A program made the position numbers and the translations under genes. From NCBI RefSeq assembly GCF_000150275.1, contig NW_002060971.1, positions 117,857 through 181,856 of the forward strand: 64,000 nt of DNA, given 5' to 3'. Shown here in pieces: positions 53,501 to 64,000 of this stretch. The stretch is from Trichoplax adhaerens. Its lineage: Eukaryota > Placozoa > Uniplacotomia > Trichoplacea > Trichoplacidae. Below the pieces are notes generated by a model. That model was not told where the DNA came from. It searched no databases and saw only the letters and a list, made by a program, of their open reading frames with translations. Each line of letters opens with the position of its first letter. The stretch's first letter is position 1.

Positions 53501-55603
53501 TGAATATTCTCCTTCAAGATGAGACTACCACAAAATCAACATTTTGTATGTTTATAGTTTGATAGTAAATTGGATTCGAGTTTAACAATCAATACTCATA
53601 ATCATGGAAAGCAATCCTTCAAAAATGAGAGTAGATTCTGTCCATTGCGAGAATAAATTGAGTAGACAGTAAAGAAATACTACTGCTTCTCAAATTGAAG
53701 GTAGAGTTAGGTCAAGTCATACTGTACTAGAAGGAATGAACCAAGACGTATTGAAAGGACGACCCAGGACGTGGCAATGTTAATTTGAATCACGAGCTGA
53801 TTTTCTACGACTATAATGTATGTAGACGAGTGTGATTGTTGAAAAAGAGAGTAGTATCCTTGTAGAGTCCAATCACGATTTATATTAACAAATGAATGGA
53901 GTCAACAACTAATACCAATGATAGATATATCCCCCAATCCTTGACTATGAAGAGTTGATTGCAAGAATAAATCGAGGAAGGAGCAAAGTAGTAATGCCCT
54001 TCAAGTTGAGGCTATGGGTTTAGCACTTTTGGTGGAGAAGACAGATCATTGCACAACGTTGGTCATCACCATTTGGCACAAATGGACACAAGTGATCGCC
54101 ATTGCCGCTAGTCAACGCACAGCACCGAACTGCCATATTGACTAAGGCATTACGAGGATGTTATTATTTTTCTTCAATAACAAAAATAAACTGTAAAGTG
54201 TGAAATTTCAATAACGTATTGAAAATAGTGTTGATGATTGCGTATCGGATGACAGAAGTAAGTGAAAATGTCTACTCAAACCGATACGGCGATCCATTGA
54301 TTCATCATCGATTACATAAAGGTATTGGCTACACGCAAGGGCCGGAGAGTATCTAGTACATTGATGACTAAGATGTTGCAATGCAAAGACTAACGGTCCC
54401 AACTAAAGAATGAATCCATTCAAATTGAAGACCATGCTAAGTTAAAATAAATAAATGGTTGGTTAAGCAGCCCAATTGGGTTTTAAAATACTTGTAACAA
54501 GGCGAAGTAATATGCTAGCATGTGCAGTATTGGCAGGAAAGATAAAGCAAATGTTCAATGCATTCAGTACCTTGCATAATCATAAAAAAAGACAATTGTA
54601 TTGGTATGCTAGTTTGATGGATAAATCTGTTAGGTCTTATAAGAGGAAATAAAGCAAATAGAACTTGTATTATCCTTGAGTTGATGAAGGATAACACGAT
54701 GATCAGTCCAGCATGCCACAGTGAGAACCATTTAGAATCATTTCAAGTTTTTCTTATCTCTCAGTCCATAACGTGATTTATGAAATGCGGAAGTGCAATG
54801 ATGCAAAAATGATCTACCCCTTGCTGTTATTGTCGATTTACAAGGAAAGAGTGTAAAATGGGATGGATATTACCCTAAACATGTTCTATCCCACACATGT
54901 TGCCAATTACACAGTGTAGCAGTGAAATAGAGTGAGAAAATACAAAATATCTACCGTAGTTTAATCATTTGTTGGTTGATGAATTAGCAGTCATTGGATG
55001 GAAAGGAAAATGCAATGAAAGTGGTGAGAAAATGAAGAGCAATAATTGCTATCAAGTGCATCAAATCTTGAGCAATCAATGCTTGATAAGATAATTTACC
55101 TAGGACAGACAGTAATGTCTTATTGATTAGGGAAATAAGCACTGTACGCGTATGCAACATTGCTCAAAATAGAGCAGTTTAAGACTGTTTGGTTATCCTT
55201 TGATTCAAGTCATGTATTTCATGGGAGAGACGTCGTAATGAAATTACTATCTGTTGAGCACTGTATCATTGCTATGGACTATTGGTAACCATGGCCTAGG
55301 TAATAATCTACTCAGTGGTAGTGAATTTGATTGATCTACTTGGATCCAGTATGGGTGCCATGATAAATTGGAATGGGAAAGTGATGAGCTAGGCAAAGTT
55401 ATTTAGGTAAAGTCCAATGTTGATTATTGGAGTTGATTAAGACACCACTTTCGAGTGGTCGGTCAAGGTAGAAGTCGATGCTTGCATGGATTGATAGACA
55501 CCATTTCAATTTGAAGATTACGTTCATCTCCATGGAAGATGGAGTGGTATAAAATTACTAGTCATATCGGTGACTTTAAAGTAGAGAGAATTGCATAACT
55601 TAC
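50598..55603. other. Intergenic or 5' intron region upstream of the SRCR receptor
   Basis: No exon of a recognisable family is seen. The stretch contains the 175-bp array at 52962-53485 and short unsupported open frames (52000-52257 and 52382-52591 plus; 54208-54402 and 54515-54697 minus). One minus-strand frame near 50958-50900 begins MSTFSHCSH and ends at a phase-compatible donor. It lacks a signal-peptide core, so it is not proposed as the receptor start. Confidence 0.6.
52962..53485. repeat. Tandem repeat, 3 copies of about 175 bp
   Basis: Units begin GCAAGGATAGGCACTCGAAC at 52963, 53137 and 53311 and share ATCATTTGCAAAAGTGAAG and CGACTGCAACAGTGATTTGG. Divergence between units is a few percent by eye. 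Confidence 0.95.
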
Positions 55604-55878
55604 AGTGATTGAATTGACCAAGGTAATGGCTGCGAAGGGAATTGATTACAGTCTGCGGTCATTTGTGTATGATGTAGCGCACAATGGCAACGATGAGGGC
55701 AAGTTTCCATGATGGTAGTCTGGTCAATGCCAAGTCCACTGGTGTAGACTATACTGACAACATGACAGGCTACAAGATAGAAAAGCAGTAAGTACTGTCT
55801 ATGATTATTTAAAAGGGTCCAAGGTCTCATTTTGAGGTATCTTGTGGTTGGGCGGACGATTTGGCCAACCAATTGCAA
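55604..55878 (-). CDS. Orphan first exon: signal peptide plus LRR N-terminal cap
   Basis: An open frame ends at a strong donor GTAAGTTATG. From the internal ATG at 55830 it encodes a signal-peptide-like start (MRPWTLL, then hydrophobic YLLLFYLVACHVVSIVY). This is followed by ETCPHRCHC, ten residues, then ADCNQFPSQPLPW, which fits the LRRNT cysteine pattern C-x3-C-x-C-x10-C and proline ending. LRRNT caps precede leucine-rich repeats in secreted or membrane proteins. No LRR exon was found downstream on this strand (50.6-55.6 kb). It may splice over a long distance, be a decayed gene fragment, or belong to the 5' part of an unresolved transcript. Its phase-2 donor does not fit the phase-1 entry to the receptor's 33-nt exon. 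Confidence 0.5.
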
Positions 55879-56285
55879 ATAAAATGCTTCGACCCCAAGT
55901 CAATGTTGTCGATAGAAAAGTGATGAAATAGCGATCAATGCAACGCTATACCAGGTATTATACAACCTACTACTATTGACTACAGCAACTTAAAGTATTC
56001 AACATATTCCAATGATTTTACTGGTGCAAAATAAAAAAGATATCGACAGGAATTGATCAATTTTTTCAGTAATCACCACTCTAAGAATTGTCTCCTTCAA
56101 TCTTGATGGCCATTGAAGGCTGCTAATGAAACCGTTATAACCAAGCAAATGGCTCGATCAACAAACTGAGTCCTAAACTAATTTGACTGATGGCCGACTC
56201 GTGTATGGGACGGTAGAGTACGGTATGCCATCACTGCCTCCTAGCCCAGCACGGTATGACTAAGAAGCGTAGTATCACGTGACAG

Positions 56286-57390
56286 CAGTCCCGTACCAAG
56301 CAAGTGGAAGAGGGGGGGGGGTGGACTTGCCTACAGTACACAGTACTGTAGGCAAGACGCCTTCCTACCGGACAGACGACGGACTGCTGCAGGCCAAGGA
56401 GGCAACCACGACTGCCAGTACTCTACTGTGTACAGTAGAGTACTTGGAAAGAAGAGAGTCGAGTAGTCCCTGCCTCCACTACAGTACAGTATGTAGACTA
56501 CAGTACATACTGCAGTAGAACGGTGAACAGGTCTGCAGACTCTCATTTTGATGACGACTTGCCTACAGTACACAGTACTGTACTCTACTGTACAGTGTAC
56601 AGTAAAGATCGAACCTGTTTACGCTATACTACTGTATTTACCTGTCAACAGGCTCAGAGATCGCTATATAAATGAGCGCATCTCTAGCTAACGATAGTGA
56701 TTATACCTCGTCTCTCTCTTGTTATCCTCTCTGTCTTTCTTTAATAAACATAGTTTTCTTGACTGTGAGTTGTACGTCTCTGCATACAACAGAATATATT
56801 ACAGAGTAGTCCCTGCCTCCACTACAGTACAGTACTGTACAGTACCGTATGTAGACTACAGTACATACTGCAGTACAGTACTGTAGAACGGTGAACAGGT
56901 CTGCAGACTCTCATTTTGATGATGACTTGCCTTCCTATCGGACAGACGACGGACTGCTGCAGGCCAAGGCGGCAACCACGACTGCCAGTACTCTAGTGTA
57001 CAGTGTACAGTAGAGTACTTGGAAAGAAGAGAGTCGAGTACTGTACGTACAGTACCGTACAGTAGTCCCCTGCCTCCACTACAGTATGTAGACTACAGTA
57101 CATACTGCAGTACTGTACACCGGTGAACAGGTCTGCAGACTCTCATTTTGATGATGTCATTCAAGCAAGTGGAAGAGGGGGTACACTTGCCTACAGTACA
57201 GTACTGTAGGCAAGACGCCTTCCTACCGGACAGACGATGGACTCCTGCAGGTCAAGGAGGCAATCACGACTGCCAGTACTCTACTGTACACTGTACAGTA
57301 GAGTACTTGGAAAGAAGAGACTCGAGTAGTCCCTGGGGTGACTACAGTATCCACACTACAGTACATACTGTAGTAGAACGGTAGACTCTC
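56286..57390. repeat. Three-copy hairpin-rich repeat family
   Basis: Three related units (about 56286-56555, 56803-57105, 57165-57390) share TTCCTACCGGACAGACG, GAAAGAAGAG and GAACAGGTCTGCAGACTCTC. Each complete unit holds successive inverted repeats. In unit 1 these are 326-339/343-356 (14-bp arms, 3-nt loop), 417-429/432-444 (13-bp arms, 2-nt loop) and 487-495/504-512 (9-bp arms), all offset from 56000. Most arms are built from TACTGTA/TACAGTA. Open frames across the units are repeat-derived. Confidence 0.85.
56607..56803 (+). mobile_element. Possible solo LTR or small insert within the hairpin repeat
   Basis: This segment interrupts a hairpin-repeat unit: left-flank unit sequence stops near 56605 and GAGTAGTCCCTGCC resumes at about 56803. 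It contains a TATA-like CTATATAAATGAG followed about 90 bases later by AATAAA and a short tail ending TATTACA, the layout of an LTR promoter plus R region. No target-site duplication or coding part is seen. Confidence 0.35.
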
Positions 57391-57424
57391 ATTTTGATGA
57401 TGTCATTCTGTGTCGGCATTCAAC

Positions 57425-57832
57425 GATCATGGGCAAACTTGGAGTAAACAATTTTTTGTTTGGATCGTTTTGCCGGTCTTAACTCCAGCTACAGTGTTGT
57501 ACATAAATAGGACAAGATTGGACTTTTACAGCAAGTTCGATACTGTATTATCACCGTGTGTCCATGATGCTGGAGAATCTTGCTTTAGTAAGAAGTTACA
57601 GTAGTCAGGGCACGGCCATTTGTGGCATGTGTAGATCATGGGCAAACTTGGAGTAAACAATTTTTTGTTTGGATTGTTTTGCCGGTCTTAACTCCAGCTA
57701 CAGTGTTGTACATAAATAGGACAAGATTGGACTTTTACAGCGAGTTCGATACTGTATTATCACCGTGTGTCCATGCTGCTGGAGAATCTTGCTTTAGTAA
57801 AAAGTTACAGTAGTCAGGGCACGGCCATTTTA
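57425..57832. repeat. Direct duplication of about 209 bp containing twin small ORFs
   Basis: GATCATGGGCAAACTTGG begins both copies (57425 and 57634) and TCAGGGCACGGCCATT ends both. Plus-strand frames at 57410-57604 (64 codons) and 57622-57813 (63 codons) run through the copies with nearly the same product (QTWSKQFFVWIVLPVLTPAT and FSKKLQ-stop). The copies differ by about four substitutions in the shared frame, two silent and two changing an amino acid, so conservation of protein is not shown. No family recognised. Confidence 0.85.
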
Positions 57833-58116
57833 TTCAAATTACAAAGATACTTGGGGTAGATTAGTGAAAGTCCTTCGTCAAGAACAACTAATAACGGATA
57901 CAGTATGCACTGTACAGTGTATGGGGACTTGTCAGACAGGACGGAAAAAAATTTTCTCCCACGACTTTCTAGACATGCTCAGCTTGACTGTACTGACTGT
58001 GTCGAGTTGCGCTTTTTCCTTCAGTCTACACTCACTATCACTGCTACTGTACAGTACAGTACACTACCAGTAGTTCATCTAGTAGCCAGAGTTTATTACC
58101 CCGACGGTCAGACTAT

Positions 58117-58137
58117 CGGACTGACGGATTCAGTCCG
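58117..58137. promoter_or_regulatory. Perfect 8-bp inverted repeat upstream of the TMX1 start
   Basis: CGGACTGA and TCAGTCCG flank a 5-base loop about 120 bases before the start codon. It could be a promoter element or a 5' leader hairpin; function unknown. Confidence 0.3.
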
Positions 58138-58256
58138 GGACACCACGCCATCGTTCAGTGTAGACAAGTGTAACGTCAACTTGCGAACCGAACCGTGACA
58201 AGTGTAATAGCAACGTTACGTCGATTCGGCAAGGCAAACCCTCCAACGATCGCAAG

Positions 58257-61240
58257 ATGGCCATCAAAGTAGCAACGTTGCTCGCAATCATTCTCCTCCT
58301 TCTTGGTAATCCAGTATCAGGACAAGTTGTCAAATTGACGGGGAATAATTGGAAGCAAGCCTTAACTGGAGAATGGATGATTAAATTGTGAGTATAGCTT
58401 GTGTAGGATTCATGCTTGAAGAATGGTACAGAATGATGAAAAATAAGCATTGACAACAAGCTGAATCCAGTCAGCATCCATCGTAGTGGTAGTTTTGCAC
58501 CCATTTGCCATAGTCAATGCTCACTGGACTACAGTATATCCGACATTAGCAATCGTTAGGCATGGACAAACAATAATCAATGGATACGGTAGCTGTGTAT
58601 CTGCATAGCTGAATATCAATTGAAAAATAATGCAATAGTAGTTGTCATCAGCTACTGCAGTACAGGATAGAAATACAATCGATCACATAGTGCACAGGAG
58701 CAAATGGAGAAAACGACGTCATGACTATTTCCATATACGGTAGCAATGACTATTGTTGGCTTCCTCCTATAGTAATAGTCTTACTGTGGATCATTCAAAA
58801 GAGACGATCAACATCAATCATGCTTTGCAAAATGGGAAATGACAATGCTACAGTAGTTACATCATGAAAGTACAATTCCCAAAATAATTGTTGATACTAT
58901 CCTCTCCTATCATCTCAAGCCCTCCACGTCTACAGTAGAGTAAAAGAAGCCCTTCTTCCAATAGTCGTTGACTGGAATCAAGCGAGCGATACTCTACTCT
59001 ACATGTATACTACCATAGTAGACATATTCTCAAATTTAAAAAAGAATTCAAAGTCACATTGAATACAGATATACGTGACAAACTGAGATTTATTCTGACA
59101 GTAGTGGAACATACAGTACGCTTATCCTTTCATGAATACATCAAAATTGAAATACCAATACAGGATATCACTACGGTAGGTAGAACATCAGAACCGTACA
59201 ATCAACCGTAAACTACTAAACTTTATCATAGCAATCCAGCGGTAAATCAAGTTCTTTTGCTGATGGTTCATTCATCACGATACCTTCACATGCCGTGTCA
59301 GTAATAGTAGAATCTTATGATCACCAGGATGTCAATCCTAAATTTCTGTATCATGCACGTTACCCTGTATGAGGTAAACATCACCCGATTATATTATAAT
59401 GATCAACACCTAACGCTTGTTACAATCGGACCTTTCCCAAGTGTTGCAAGTAATAGGAATATTATACATATTATTCACTTTTGAAACTTTATCTCATTTT
59501 ACCTTCAATACTAATCCACTCATCTATACCTCTATCGCTACGCATTGATGCGTTATATGAAATCTTAGCTATGCTCCTTGGTGTCCAGCTTGTCAAAACC
59601 TTGCTGAAACATGGACTAATTTTGCTACGTGGGCAAAAAAACAAAAGGATCATACTGTCAGCGTTGCAGAAGTAGATGTAACACAAGATGAAGGTTAAGA
59701 TCACCGTAATAATGAAAGCGCAATATTCTGAACTACTGATATAATGGCGATGCCAATTACAATTGTATTGTCATATTATGATCACCATCATGTTACAACA
59801 GTAGCCATGATTTACATTTCTCATTCTATAGTCAATATTAAGTAAGACTCATCGCTGATGTTTACCGTAATGACTTTTCGGCTTATTGACTGACTGACTA
59901 CAAAGACCTAGTTATAAAGTGTCATTTAGCCCTAGCCGTAGGTGCACTGTAAATGTTGCAAAACAAGTAATTGTGAAGTACTCTACAGTATGAGTAGGAC
60001 AACACAATAATATTGCTATCATAGTGACACAACAGGATAGCCTTATCGAACAAGTGACAATAAATAGATTTGGTCTAACGTCGGAGTTCTTTTTAGCTTT
60101 AGGAGCACAATTTATGATCACCGCCTTACCCACTATCTTTCAGTAAGCAACGAGCGGATTATTCTATTCATATCAAAATCGATTTCATTGTCAATTTATG
60201 GTGCCATGATGTTGATGCAAACTTTTACTGAAAATACACAGTGTAAAGAACGGCCAGTTTCGCAAATATTCACCTCCACCCACTTTAAGCAACTTTCAGG
60301 CGTACATCACCAATCAGAATTGGGAAAAAGCTGATCCGTTATCTTGGTGGAAATCGCCTAGCTCTATAACGTAAGTAGATCGCGATAAAAACAACCGATC
60401 AACACAGTATTTTGCCTTAATGCTTTACCCAATGAACTTATTCCGTACAGGATGGTTGGGCTTGGCTATTTATATAAATTCTCCATGCAACTTAAGGTTA
60501 TCCACTGTTGATGATTAATTGAAAATAGCTACAAATTGCATCGTTATTATTGGCTTAATATTTCAGTAATATTTAAAAATCACCTTTCCGATCCAATATA
60601 TTCTGCTAACTCACTACACAAAATTCCCAATAACAAAATTATAGAGTCTCCATCAAATGCTAGTATCAGAGTACAACATTCCGGAGTATGTTGCCTACGG
60701 TATAATGGGTCTTGGATTTATTATAGTCGGACTCGTTATTGCTTTGGTAAGTTTACTCAAGAGATATATCAATCAAATTGTTTGTGTTACTAACATTGCA
60801 ATGCTAACGGTGACAATTTTACCATCTCTTCAGCTTGGTAGTTCATTGATTGATAGTGCATTAGGAACTCCATCGCCAAATAGAAATGTTCAGGAATTAA
60901 TAGATATGCAACAACCCGAAAATGATAGTAATACACAAGATCCTGCAACCAGCGAAGATGTTCAAGATAATAACAATAAGGATGAAGATAAAGATAGCAC
61001 GGCGGGAACTGATGAAGGTGCAAAGGTTGAAGAAGATTACGTAATAGTCAATAAAAGTTATACCAAAACTGAAGGATCACCAAGAAGTAGTCCGCGCAGA
61101 AGGTTCATTCATTTATTACTCATTATATTACCGTTAACATTGATTAATTATTCTATGCGGTATTGCTTTACGAGATGAAAAAATCTTATCCTAATGTTAT
61201 CACTTCATTCTTTAGGAAACTAAAAGCGTCTGCCGATTAA
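58257..61240 (+). CDS. TMX1: TMX1-like ER membrane thioredoxin
   Basis: Protein disulfide isomerase family member of the ER membrane with a lumenal thioredoxin domain. Exons: 58257-58387 (signal peptide VATLLAIILLLLGNPVSG, then LTGNNWKQALTGEWMIK), 59569-59693 (active site YAPWCPACQNL), 60097-60142 (cis-proline motif ITALPTIF), 60242-60370 (NGQFRKY to DPLSWWKSPS), 60451-60496, an exon ending at 60746 with the membrane helix (YGIMGLGFIIVGLVIAL), and 60834-61102 plus 61216-61240 for an acidic cytosolic tail ending RRRKLKASAD. The WCPAC active site is the TMX1 form. The acceptor of the membrane-helix exon is unsure (60567 or nearer 60660). The last splice uses a weak GTTCAT donor; reading through instead adds a hydrophobic C-terminus stopping near 61178. 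Convergent with CRNKL1. Confidence 0.9.
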
Positions 61241-61361
61241 AAATTTCCTCTGCTCGTAACCATAACGAAATATTTTTAGACTCTGCCAACGATACGCATA
61301 GTAAGCAGGAAATGTGTAACGTTCCATTTTACCGTATGGTACTGTGAAATGCTTAAATTAC

Positions 61362-61367
61362 AATAAA
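61362..61367 (+). terminator. Likely poly(A) signal of TMX1
   Basis: AATAAA about 120 bases after the inferred TMX1 stop codon. Confidence 0.55.
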
Positions 61368-62433
61368 AACTGTACTATCAATTCTAACAGAATTGAATCA
61401 ATGCAATAATATAACTCAGCTACTGTCAATTGTATGCGCAACCACTTTAAATATGTAAGTAAGATACTTGTCTTTTTTATATTGTATCTTAATAAATCGA
61501 CTTAAATGTGAGTATGTGTTCGCAAAATGTTATCTTTCAATTAAAAATGGTGCTTTTTGCATATATTGTAATATGTTATATTCTAAATTTCATGGTAATG
61601 TTGTGATTGAGCACGTTATGGTTAATATGAATAAACAACACGTACGTATCGCAGTTAGAACTGACTGTAATACGAGTATACTTTCTAACCTGTATGCGAA
61701 CGGCCGATTACTAAATGTTTTGCTTATTTTATCGGTATTCTCAGTCGATTTCATCGATCGAAGAAAATACGTGCAATTTCGTAAGAGTGTCCTCTGTTAA
61801 ACATGACATATTATAGCTAAAAATCGGATAACAAGAATTTCCGTATGGTATATGGCAGATACATAACTTTTTGTCAAGCGGCAACAAAATCTTACTGTTA
61901 ATTCTTCTTCTACTACTAAAACATCAAATGTATCCATAAACTTCAGATAACCATCAGACTGTACTAGTACGCTAATATGATCTTGATTTTATTATTAATC
62001 AGCTGAACGTACTCTCTACGATGCTGTATCCATAAGCTTACCTCAAGCCCAGTTAACCTTCATTCAGCATAGGAACTATAGTAGACAGTACGCTTTTTTA
62101 CTGCATATTCTACCTACCCTTTCATATTGAAATACAAACTAAATGATTTCTGTATGTAACTCACGTAAAGCTAAATTATAATTGATTTGATTGCTATCTC
62201 CCCTTAATGAGTGATAAAAATTTTTTGCGGTAACTTCCTACGTATCGATTAATTTCCGACCAGTGAATCTTGAAAAATCGTAAGATAATACGTATAGCTG
62301 ATACCATAAAGTCATAATAACAAAATTCAATGCTGGCCGTAGCAATCTATCGGTGCTCAATATTACGATATTTGTAATGCAATGGCCACATTGTAAGCAA
62401 TAATAGAAAATCCAAGACATTGCAAAAGTTCGC

Positions 62434-62439
62434 TTTATT
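62434..62439 (-). terminator. Likely poly(A) signal of CRNKL1
   Basis: AATAAA on the minus strand about 150 bases beyond the CRNKL1 stop codon. Confidence 0.55.
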
Positions 62440-62587
62440 ATTTGCTTTTAATGGTTGACTTAAAATTATAATTATCAAGATATACAAATGCAAAAGATTT
62501 GAAACCTACTTAATAGGAAGACATATTTAGATAAGGTATTAATTTACAGAATATAATAAGATGCTATATTCGATGAATAAAAAACAC

Positions 62588-63952
62588 TTAATTCGAGGTC
62601 TGTTGCTGCATTTTCCATTTCTTTGCCATTTGGAGAAGTTTAAAGTTAGGCATATTCTCTTCGCTGTCCGGGAATATGTAGTCGTAGTATTCCTCCCAAC
62701 CGCCGTCGGTCTGTAAATATGTAAAGACATTCAAAGATATATCGTATCATAATTACTCTAGAAAAAATACAATAAAAGATAAAATACCCCATCCTCATTT
62801 TGTGCTTTTCGTCTCTTCTTAATTTTGCGAGGCATTAACTTTTGTACAGCATCTAACTTTTCACTTCCGTTTTGTGCCTTAGATTTATAATAGAAAATAT
62901 GTTTAATCGGGTTTAAAGCCAATACTTTTGTACTTACTTAAAGGTAGAAAACTATGCATGCCTACTTACTTCGAAATCTCTCCACGACTCCAACAACATT
63001 AATCTCTCTTCTTTAGCGTCTGTCTTCCTTAAGGCATTATTTGCACGCTCATAAGTAGAACTAAGAAATTATAATCGCATGAGACCATTATCAAATCAAA
63101 ATTACAGCTAATCTACATAATTTTACTCACCGACAACGGTCAACTGCCCCATTCTCTTCAGCATTTAGTTCAAATAGAGCATAGCTAATCCAAACCTAAA
63201 TAAAACATAGTTCATTCATCCTTTGAGATGTACAAAAGACTTTCGAAATGAAATCCATCAATACCAAAGATTACCTTAACATGTTGGGTCCTTTCTAACA
63301 GTTTTTCATATAAACTCCTAGCGTTTTCGTACTCCTCTTGACCAATCTCAAAGTCTATGTAACTTTTCCACAAAACCTAGGTATATTACACCATATACAG
63401 CAATTACACTAGACAATTCTCTGCTAATTACACTCACATCTTTCAAAATAATACTAGAGTAAAATAATACCTCTGGCATATCCATTATTGGTTGATTGAT
63501 GGCTAACTCAAATATAGCTCTAGCACGCTCTACATCACCTAAAATAGTCTCAAGTTCCGCATACTACAGTATCATTATAATAAGCATCTATTAATACATA
63601 GCTACAATTATTTAATTCAGTATTAACATATAGCATAGCAAACACATAAACGAACCTTAACCCAACTTGTACAACAAGAAGGATTAAATTGTAAAAATTT
63701 CTCGTATAACTGTCGACATCTGTCAAATTCTCGTAATTGTAGCTCCAACTCAATGTAGCTTTTATATAACTTCTCTTTGGGGCATCTCCCAATAGCATTG
63801 CCCTAATTAACAAATAATTCCGTAAGAATACATTATGACCTGTAAAATTTCACTATACCCTACTCGTTACCAAAATCTTCCGGGCAGAAGTAGCGTCCTT
63901 TTGACGAATCTCGAAATTAGCCAACATTATCCATATTTTGGCAAAAGTAAAC
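62588..63952 (-). CDS. CRNKL1: Crooked-neck / CRNKL1 splicing factor, C-terminal half
   Basis: HAT-repeat scaffold of the spliceosomal NineTeen complex (yeast Clf1/Syf3), nuclear. Exons, 5' to 3': about 63952-63873 ([17 protein letters not shown]), 63804-63657 ([31 protein letters not shown]), 63562-63472 ([20 protein letters not shown]), 63377-63275 ([15 protein letters not shown]), 63197-63131 ([10 protein letters not shown]), 63060-62971 ([13 protein letters not shown]), 62878-62788 (basic [11 protein letters not shown]) and 62710-62588 ([13 protein letters not shown], then stop). Repeats and the C-terminal [11 protein letters not shown] motif are in the order of animal CRNKL1. The N-terminal HAT repeats lie beyond the right edge. 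No break or odd residue is seen. Confidence 0.95.
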
Positions 63953-64000
63953 TAATAAGCGAGATACAATAAATACATATTATAAAAGGGACCATTTATG

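Larger units (their letters stand above)
61241..62587. other. Convergent intergenic gap between TMX1 and CRNKL1
   Basis: Holds the two 3' untranslated regions with AATAAA at 61362-61367 (plus) and 62439-62434 (minus). A 110-codon plus frame at 61468-61800 lies downstream of the TMX1 signal and matches no family. Nothing else was recognised. Confidence 0.7.

Noticed and set aside
56279-57384. Several 78-80-codon frames on both strands
   Set aside because: They read through the hairpin repeat and change with the repeat copies.
58130-58504. 124-codon minus-strand frame
   Set aside because: Shadow of the TMX1 first exon and its flanks.
61468-61800. 110-codon plus-strand frame after TMX1
   Set aside because: No recognised family and it lies beyond the TMX1 poly(A) signal; likely chance in AT-rich DNA.

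Overview
The window looks like nuclear DNA from an early-branching animal. It is AT-rich, its genes are split into many small exons with mostly short GT-AG introns, and the proteins are animal families: phospholipase C-beta, an SRCR/MAM/LDLa receptor, TMX1-like thioredoxin and Crooked-neck/CRNKL1. The compact introns and AT-rich base composition suit a placozoan (Trichoplax/Hoilungia-like). A sponge or cnidarian cannot be excluded from sequence alone. Exon boundaries were read by eye from protein-family similarity, reading phase and splice sites.

Layout. (1) About 1-10914, minus strand: a phospholipase C-beta gene (copy A), 21 exons, running from its start codon to a C2 domain cut by the window edge. 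(2) About 10.9-25.5 kb: repeat-rich DNA with several tandem arrays, a possible LTR and no gene I can identify. (3) 25554-34648, plus strand: a second phospholipase C-beta (copy B), complete to its stop codon but with its first exon not found. The two paralogues are divergent (head to head). (4) 35607-50597, minus strand: a very large single-pass receptor gene with 21 SRCR, 4 LDLa and 4 MAM domains, built around an 11-domain module present twice. It is convergent with copy B, with facing poly(A) signals about 40 bp apart. (5) About 50.6-58.2 kb: repeat-rich DNA with a 175-bp array, an orphan exon coding a signal peptide plus LRR N-terminal cap, a family of three-hairpin repeats with an LTR-like insert, and a 209-bp duplication. 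(6) 58257-61240, plus strand: TMX1-like ER thioredoxin. (7) 62588 to the right edge, minus strand: C-terminal half of CRNKL1/Clf1, convergent with TMX1.

The genes do not form one pathway. PLC-beta copies A and B both keep the catalytic histidines and should cleave PIP2 downstream of G proteins. They differ in the autoinhibitory X-Y linker: acidic and in one exon in A, split over four exons in B, two of which could be skipped without changing frame. The SRCR receptor is probably a cell-surface recognition or adhesion protein whose tail carries possible tyrosine signalling motifs. TMX1 and CRNKL1 are housekeeping genes for ER redox folding and the spliceosome.
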